64,000 nt of DNA from Aedes albopictus (taxonomy: Eukaryota; Arthropoda; Insecta; Diptera; Culicidae). The stretch spans positions 41,471,155 through 41,535,154 of the forward strand of contig NC_085137.1 of NCBI RefSeq assembly GCF_035046485.1. The letters are read 5' to 3'. A program made the position numbers and the translations under genes. This document shows positions 57,091 to 64,000 of this stretch, in pieces; positions within the stretch are counted from its first letter, which is position 1; the number at the start of each line of letters is the position of its first letter. The notes under the pieces were generated by a model. The model was not told the DNA's origin. It saw only the letters and a program-made list of their open reading frames with translations, and ran no database searches.

Positions 57091-57800
57091 GTCTGTTGGG
57101 CCCCCCTTAGAGCCGCTATCCGTCACTGTAAATGAAGTAGTCGCCAAGGATCCTGGTGGTTATCTATGCAAGCAGGGAGGCCACCCGAGGGTTGGCCCAG
57201 GCCCTTATGGGGACTGAGCTCAGAGCCGGATCAGCGCTAATCAGGAGTGTTCATCTGAACCTACTTCCACCCAGTTAGTTGCCTAAGCTGGGCACAGATC
57301 AGGAACGTACTTTAAGGCCATGCCACGGTTTTATGGGGCGGAAGACAGCGTCGACATTAGCCTATCCGCCGTTTCAAGTCAGTGTCACCCGACCTTACTA
57401 AGAGGATAGAATGCCGTCGCCATCAGCTCACTTGTGCATAGTTACCTTAGCGTGTACCATCTCATCTACCAATTACTAAGCATGACCAGTATACCATAAT
57501 CAGGAACTTACTGGCATCGTTCCTGATGTGCCCGAGGCACTTCTAGCTGGGCTGTGACACTTTGGAAGCAGTGCCATATCGCTTGAACAGAGTTGCTTCC
57601 GGATGTGTGGAATTTCTGAAGAGGACCAGCAGAGCCCACTGCTGGTCCCCCGCCACGCCTAGGCTTACTCTGCTTGAGCAGTTCGTATGTGCCGGTGCTC
57701 GGTCACCTCCCGGTGCCAAAGGTGGTAAGTCCACACTGATGTGTGGATATGGTTCGCTTAGGAAAGAATCCTAGGCTCCCACCTATTCATTAAAGTCCCC

Positions 57801-58910
57801 TGAAACTCTTTTTAAATCGAGAGCCTCATAGCCACAGCTGTATAGGCGTGTGTATTCAGCATGACCACGCCTATTTCTGGACCCGGTTGTGCAGGGTTTC
57901 AGAGGTTCCAGGATGCTTTCAAAAGAATTTGAAGGTTTCAGCGGACTTTGGGGGTTTCAGCGAGTTTTATGAGGGTGTTTATAACAGATATCTACAAGGG
58001 TGCAGTATTCCTGACTACGCCTATGCATTCCACTCTGCTATGCGAGGTCCGTGGACCTGCGATGTCGAACGGTGATGAGAGATGCAGAGACCAGATTTCG
58101 CCTGTACCTGAACTCGTCGTATCGATGACGTTAGGGAGATGGTTCGTGTGTTAGACTAGCAGGCAGATTAGAGATGTAGAGCAGGACAGTTATCTTCGAA
58201 CAGTCCGGTCGTGCGGTTGGCATAGTATTATCACGTTAAATGTTAGTATGTAAGTGAATTACTGTTCGTGCTTAAGTTGTAATAAATTTGAACCTGAGAG
58301 TATAGTTTCCTTCAATTAACAGTGTTATCTTCTTGTACGTTACGTGTGCATTTTGTATGAAGAAAGAGCCGCTATTATGAGAAATAACCAGTGCCGGGAT
58401 AGTGTACCCATAAAGTCCATAACGAATTCTGCTCACTTAGGAACAGTGACAATCACTACCTGGATTGGATTCGCCGGTTGGTAGGCCCGCACACACCCCG
58501 ACAGAGGGTTCCAGGGGTGTTCATGGGGTTTCGAGCATGGGGGCCTCATGTGAGTTTCAGGGGCTTCAGCAGTTTTTGAATAGTTTCAGGAGAGTTTTAG
58601 GAGGTTTAAGTGGGGTTTTATGGGTTACTGAGTTTTCAAAGGTTTGAAGAATGTTCAAGGGTTTTCAAAGGGATTCGAAGGGTTTTATTTGTAAGAGTTT
58701 CATAAATGTCTCTCCCTTTAAAACCCAAATGGAACGCCCACAAAACCCTCTGATACTCCCTTGCGATCTCTCTGAAACCTCTTAAACCCCCTCAAACTCT
58801 ATGAAAAACCCCTTAAAGCCCCTCAAACCACACCCATACCTTACTTCAATTACCCTCAAACCCTTCTAAAAATCCATTGGATCAACCGGAAACCTCACTG
58901 ATGAAATCCC
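57801..58910. repeat. GTTTCAGG satellite with strand switch at about 58700
   Basis: 57890-57960 and 58500-58690 carry GGTTTCAGGGGCTTCAG-type words; 58710-58870 carries the complement (CCTCTTAAACCCCCTCAAACTC). The flip resembles 28140-28830. 57960-58460 lies between and is mostly non-repetitive. Confidence 0.55.
57818..57895 (+). mobile_element. Possible SINE head fragment
   Basis: CATAGCCACAGCTGTATAGG and GTGTATTCAGCATGACCA resemble the head of the SINE at 10218 (ATATAGCCGAGGCGGTAA, GGGTATTCAGCATGACCA). The body and tail are missing. Confidence 0.4.
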
Positions 58911-58919
58911 TCGTGACAG

Positions 58920-59260
58920 GATTCACAGAAGGGAGTTAACAGTATTCGCAAAACATTATCCACCGAATTCTGAGAGAATTCTCTACAGAAGTTTGAAAAG
59001 ATTTTTAACATAATCGTTAGAGATTTTCCTCCAGAATTCCTACCTAGCATGTTTTCTACAATATCAAAATATTTGTGTATTGAAATCCAAGACAAGAATG
59101 AAAAAATACACCATATTGTACTGTGACAATAGACAATTGAAATACTTTGTATGTTTTTTTAGTTCAATTGATCTCAAATATTCACAGTTTTTATTGTAGT
59201 TGGACGTATGCTAAGAACATTAATAGTATACTATCAATATAGAATCAACAGATTGCTCTG
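58920..59260. other. AT-rich spacer
   Basis: No feature seen beyond a few satellite-like words near 58980-59040. Confidence 0.35.
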
Positions 59261-59276
59261 AATATTCTATGTAAGT

Positions 59277-59652
59277 CAGAGATAGTTTCGGCTTTGCAGT
59301 CTTGTTTTAGTGGAACAAACTATTTTATTTTGTCCGACGTTCCGACACCGGGTTCGGCGTCTTCTTCAGGGAAAGAATTGATGTTGTTCTTTGTCTTAGG
59401 GTATGGTTGTTCTGTTACGGTCAGTATAAGGTTTTGGTCGGTACATGTCAATATTTCAAACTGGTCAACTGGTCAATATTTTAAAATTTAATTTTATAGT
59501 TTAGTCACTTTTAGTTTTGCTCACTCTGTTTTCGGGCACTATTGATTGTTAAGCTCTTATCATGGACAAAATTAAATAGTTTGTTCCACTAAAACAAGAC
59601 TGCAAAGCCGAAACTATCTCTGATCTCCTATCACAGTCGAACCAACATAACA
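59277..59652. mobile_element. Element with 50-bp inverted repeats and 13-bp direct repeats
   Basis: TCAGAGATAGTTTCGGCTTT (59276) and its complement (ending 59622) form perfect or near-perfect 50-bp arms. ATTCTATGTAAGT occurs at 59264-59276 and 59653-59665, suggesting a 13-bp duplication that also includes a 30-base 3' extension outside the right arm. The non-repeat centre has GACGTTCCGACACCGGG. Confidence 0.7.
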
Positions 59653-59861
59653 TTCTATGTAAGTTTTTGGTGATATATTATTCTCATTTACTATGGTTTC
59701 TGAGGTATGATCCGATACCACAAAAGAGATCATTTTTTCTGACTTGTCTGCGTAAAGCTGCAAGTTTTTTTTCAGCGCTGTGAAAAGATATATAAGAATT
59801 CCATAACATTTACTCGAATATGGCATATACACGAGTGCCAAGAGCTCATGAATATTATTAT

Positions 59862-60047
59862 TGTGCGTTTAGCGCTGCCCTTCCTATGCGGTAAACATAA
59901 CGTCGGAAGTAGTGCGCTGTACAGTAAATCTGGTTTGCTATACAGCGCACTACTTCCGACGTAATGTTTAACGCATAGGAAAGGCAGCGGAAGTCAATGA
60001 AGTTTTTTCGGAAATCAATTTAGTGCTAAACGCACAATATACTCCAA
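59862..60047. mobile_element. Hairpin MITE
   Basis: Outer arms ATTGTGCGTTTAGC and GCTAAACGCACAAT, inner arms GCAGTG-type GGAAGTAGTGCGCTGTA and complement (59872-59990). The inner hairpin has a loop of about 12 bases. A 35-base extra segment sits on the right side only (about 59992-60030). Confidence 0.8.
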
Positions 60048-60049
60048 TG

Positions 60050-60468
60050 CACGGTCATTGGAAAATCGTTCTGTTTCTCTTCTAAAAAAAAGTGAGCCAA
60101 CATCTCTGAACCCCACTGCGTGCTGAATCCCAAACACAGCTTAAAGTTGGTAAACAAATAGTCGTTTCAGGACCAACAATTGAAAAAGGCAAAATATTTT
60201 TCCCAACAAAAAAATATAATTTTCCAAAATAGTAGGGCAATTGTAACAAAAAGTTATTTTGTAAGTTGATATATGTTATTCTAAATGAAAACGTGTATGA
60301 ATTAGCTCGTAATTGGGGTCCTGCAGAAGAAGTAAAAAATTGTAATCGTAAATCACGCCTAAATCAAATGTTTACTCTGAAGCTGAAGCTGACTTCAAAA
60401 ACATGAACGAATCGCAACCGGCTGGAAATAATAAATTCATCGTCAGTTTTTCTATTAGTTTCGTTAGA
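60050..60468. other. AT-rich non-coding DNA
   Basis: No feature recognised. Confidence 0.35.
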
Positions 60469-60470
60469 TA

Positions 60471-60780
60471 CAGTAGACGTTCGATAACTGCAACATGTTT
60501 ACGTTTCACTTAGCGAATGAAATTCAATAACTGCAAAGCCTGATAGATGTCAACAAGTCATCAGTTGACGGTCAATGAACGTGAGCTTCATCCGACTGTT
60601 CATTTGGGCTAACATGGCGCACCATTTTAACGGATGGCATTCCGCACTGAAAATCTGCACAGTGAAGATTGTCAACTGTGCGAAATTTCAGAACGCACGG
60701 AAAAAAACCAAAATAAACGCATCGTTATGCGGTCTTCCAAACTAATGCAGTAACGGTAACACGATTTGTTTTTCTTTTTT
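60471..60780 (+). mobile_element. Possible pogo-like element end
   Basis: CAGTAGACGTTCGATAACTG after TA resembles the ends of pogo/Tigger-like elements. A matching right end was not found, so it is probably truncated. Confidence 0.35.
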
Positions 60781-60900
60781 TACCCTTCTTACACCCATAA
60801 GAAGGGTACAAATACCGCTCGAAAAACCGACTTTCGATCCGAGGCCCGCAAGGCCGAGTCTCATATACCAATCAGCTCAGCTCGACGAACTGAGCAAATG

Positions 60901-61424
<524 letters not shown>

Positions 61425-61439
61425 TGTTACAAAAAAGTC

Positions 61440-62110
61440 ACGCACGTTTCTCAGCCGTCTGATATCCGATTTGGATTTTCTTAGTTGCAAATGAAAGCTA
61501 CAACATCCTAGTGGAAACCTATTGAATTTTATTACGATCGGACATTTGGTTACCGAGATATCTTTCGAAGAGTACTTTGAAGTAACATTGGTTAGCTTTT
61601 TGAGAGATTTTTGACATTTAGCATATTGATGAATATCTCAGCTGTCTGTCAACCGATTTGAGTTCTCTTGGCAGCAAATGAAAGCTACAACATCGTAGTA
61701 GAACGCTCTGAAATTTTATTTTGATTGGACATTTGGTTACTGAGATATCTTTCGAAGAGTACTACTTAGGAGTTATACAACTAAACTTTTTTAGATTTTT
61801 AACAATGTTTATCATACTAAATATCTCAGCCGTGTGTCAATCGATTTGGGTTCTTTTGAAACTAAATGAAAGCTACAACATCCTAGTAGATTGCCCAGAA
61901 ATTTTATTAGGATTGGACATTTGGTTACAGAGATATTTTTCGCAGAGTACTTAGGATTTATGCAACTAAACTTTTTGAGATTTTTGACCAAGTGTATCAT
62001 AATAAATATCTCAGCTGTATGTCAACCGATTTGGGTTCTCTTAGCCCCAAATTTTATTTCGATTTGACATTTGGTTACTGAGATATCTTTCGAAAAGTAT
62101 TTCAATAAAT
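61440..62110 (+). repeat. Tandem array, unit about 187 bp, four copies
   Basis: AATATCTCAGCYGTNTGTC begins units at about 61446, 61633, 61819 and 62005. Other landmarks are AAATGAAAGCTACAACAT (61489, 61677, 61864), GGACATTTGGTTAC and GAGATATCTTTCGAAGAGTA. The fourth unit lacks about 40 bases. A further diverged unit appears at 63890-64000 (GATATTAGACAAAGTG, TTGTTAATCGATTC, CTTTTGGCAG), so the array was split. Confidence 0.8.
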
Positions 62111-62532
62111 TCCTTTTTTTATTATTATATTCGCTTGTTATCTTGCATGAGCTTTTGACCAGTCTATGGGAAATTATTGTTCAATAAATAATGCTATAAT
62201 GCTGACCTCATATAAAGTGTATACTAGCAGGTTATTGTTTTCAATAAAATTATAAATAACAAATTACAAATAAACTGGAATTCTATGAAAACTAACAATA
62301 TGTTAAATGAAAGCTTTGAATTTATATATTGTGGGAAAAATGCAAGAACTGGACAGCCAAAATATCTAGTTAATGCTAAAACTGATTTACATAGTAGATA
62401 CAGTGGCGTTTCGGTTTTATCACTAGTCATTTTATTCACTACTCGCCAAATTCACTCTCGATTTTATCACGGTTTTCGTTTTGTTTTTATCACGCCTTTT
62501 CTAAAAAATCGCGAAATCAACACAAAAATGTT

Positions 62533-62687
62533 AGGCGTTGTCCATAAACTACGTAGGCTAATGTATGACCATCTGAGACCCCCTCGTAGACTTTTGTCCA
62601 TACAAAATTATCGAAATTTGTATGAAGCGTAGACTTTGATCAGAAACCCTCCTCCCCCTAAGAGTCTTCGTAGTTTAAGGACAGGCT
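62533..62687. mobile_element. MITE relative of 16351-16516
   Basis: AGGCGTTGTCCATAAACTAC at the left and the complement of AGCCTGTCCTTAAACTACG at the right, with CCCCCT-rich inner blocks. Confidence 0.65.
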
Positions 62688-62689
62688 CT

Positions 62690-63229
62690 GATTGTGAAAC
62701 TACTTATTTATTAGGGCTTTCCAAAGTCTGGAATATTTTACTTTTACTATGAGAAAAAAGTGGGAATATGTTTCTTTGAATAGAGGTTTTAAGTCTCATA
62801 GTAAATATAAAACCGAGTAACGAATTTTCGCAAATTAAAAATATTTTATTTTTATTTCAATGTTTAGCTTCCTCAATTTCCGTAAAACAAAATTATAGAG
62901 ATTTTTGGTCATTGCACATTGAACCATTTCATAAATAAATATTGTAAATATCTAATTAATGAAAACCGTTAGGGAAGCAATTCATATAAAAACGATTAGT
63001 TAGATTATGGAAGCTTTGAAGATTTGACGAATAAACTTTATAAGATAGGTCACAACAAATTTGACAAGATTACCATTTGTTATTTATTCACTTTTATGAT
63101 TGCTGCTTCTGTTTCCATCACCTCGTTCATTGAAATTAATGCAATTCCATTTAGTAAATCGTCTGATTATTTCTTACAGCTCCATATATAAAAGAGACTT
63201 TGTATAATCTACTACAAAAAAAAACTTCC
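62690..63229. other. AT-rich interior of the 1.44-kb element
   Basis: No gene or further element recognised. Confidence 0.35.
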
Positions 63230-63233
63230 TCAA

Positions 63234-63487
63234 TTCTCGCGCTTAGTATCATACGGGCATATCTACAACGCTTGATATTTCTTCATCGATTTTCTCTTCG
63301 GATTATTCCGAGAAATACGTTCAATATTCGGATGATATGTTTCGGTGATGGATGACTAGTACTAGCTTCTAGAACAACGAAAACAACCGAAAATAATATG
63401 TCGGCGAAGTTATTAACAAAAGAGAAAATTGATAAACAGAAAACGATCATTGTAAATACGCCTGTATGATACTAAGCGCGAGAATTG
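63234..63487. mobile_element. MITE, about 35-bp inverted ends
   Basis: AATTCTCGCGCTTAGTATCA (63234) and its complement (ending 63487) with TACAA inside both arms. No clear target duplication. Confidence 0.75.
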
Positions 63488-63526
63488 TACAATGTCCTTG
63501 TAAGTTTCGACTCCTAATCACGGTTG

Positions 63527-63673
63527 ATCCGTACATAAACTACGTAGACTTCAAGGGGGAGGGAGATCTGGCCAAAGTCTTCGGTCCATAAAAAGAGAAC
63601 GAAAGTCTACAGGGGAAGATGGTTGTTGGATATGACCCGAAATGGGTCTCTTTAGTGTATGGACAGCGCCTAA
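63527..63673. mobile_element. Degraded MITE, TCCATAAACTACG family
   Basis: GTACATAAACTACGTAGAC at the left and the complement of CTGTCCATACACTAAAGAGAC at the right. More diverged than 16351-16516. Confidence 0.5.
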
Positions 63674-64000
63674 ACAATACTTTCATTGACACATTACTAA
63701 AGCTGTTAATCACAATTTAAACATTTTGCAGGTCATTGATTTTAAACATAAAATTTGCATTTATTTTTCATTTCGCCAAATTCACGGTTTCACTAAATTC
63801 ACGGTAACATTTTTTTTGACCGTGATAAAATCGAAAAACCACTGTATATCATTTTTACATCATAACCATGAATACCGAGTACTTCGGAGCTAATTTATTC
63901 GACTGATTAAGAGATATTAGACAAAGTGTATCTCGCTGATTATCTTATCCATTTGTTAATCGATTCAAGATCTTTTGGCAGTTAACAAAAGATACAATAT

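Larger units (their letters stand above)
52411..57786 (-). mobile_element. Full-length R1-clade LINE, inactivated
   Basis: 5376 bp on the minus strand with a perfect 14-bp duplication TCATTAAAGTCCCC (52397-52410; 57787-57800). Order on the minus strand: about 700-bp 5' UTR (57786-57091), ORF1 with three CCHC knuckles (57090-55663), ORF2 with endonuclease and reverse transcriptase (55663-52678), 3' UTR and an A-rich tail (the T-run at 52411-52428). ORF1 and ORF2 overlap as TAATG. One stop in ORF1 and one frameshift in ORF2 disable it. It inserted in GTTTCAGG satellite, not in 28S rDNA. Confidence 0.92.
62401..63844. mobile_element. TA-flanked element, 1.44 kb, hosting smaller elements
   Basis: CAGTGGCGTTTCGGTTTTAT and the complement of CAGTGGTTTTTCGATTTTAT are bordered by TA (62399-62400; 63845-63846). 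CGCCAAATTCAC occurs near both ends. No transposase. Contains 62533-62687, 63230-63487 and 63527-63673. Confidence 0.7.

Overview
The window reads as non-coding, transposon-packed DNA from a mosquito of the Aedes type (culicine). The grounds are indirect: tRNA-headed SINEs of the Feilai kind ending in (AAG)n, a LOA-type LINE carrying RNase H, an R1-clade LINE with a three-knuckle ORF1, very many small inverted-repeat elements flanked by TA, TTAA or 8-bp duplications, and long degenerate 12-bp satellites. There is no operon-like or prokaryotic signal. I find no complete host gene. The only host-type coding candidate is a short first exon with the amino-terminal half of a THAP zinc finger at 31836-31979.

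Layout. 1-3900: AT-rich DNA with an inverted-repeat element (372-990), degenerate repeats and a 460-bp foldback (2439-2900). 4040-9860: a degenerate 12-bp satellite split by a 1.33-kb TA-flanked element (6907-8234). 10020-12640: a roughly 140-bp satellite carrying a SINE and a 1.1-kb element. 12640-19471: a duplicated segment whose copies are separated by a broken LOA-type LINE (13131-16341) and invaded by a hAT-like element (17227-18847). 20400-21120: a SINE and an inverted-repeat element that encloses a tRNA-like gene. 21940-25995: more degenerate satellite with a 0.9-kb long-arm element. 26140-28870: a large foldback whose arms are satellite. 29250-35600: small elements, the THAP exon and an 11-bp minisatellite. 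35605-40825: a TA-flanked element containing nested insertions. 41300-48970: small elements, a 1.3-kb satellite and a LINE tail. 48969-50038: a 1.07-kb 11-bp minisatellite. 52411-57786: a full-length but inactivated R1-clade LINE on the minus strand. 59260-64000: hairpin elements, a 0.5-kb GT tract, a 187-bp tandem array and a TA-flanked element with smaller elements inside it.

Functionally, what can be read is retrotransposon machinery (endonuclease, reverse transcriptase, RNase H, nucleic-acid-binding ORF1), all of it broken, plus many elements that encode nothing and must have been moved by enzymes made elsewhere. The recurring theme is inverted repetition at every scale, from a 27-bp perfect palindrome to a 2.7-kb foldback, and elements whose terminal motif is repeated several times inside each end.
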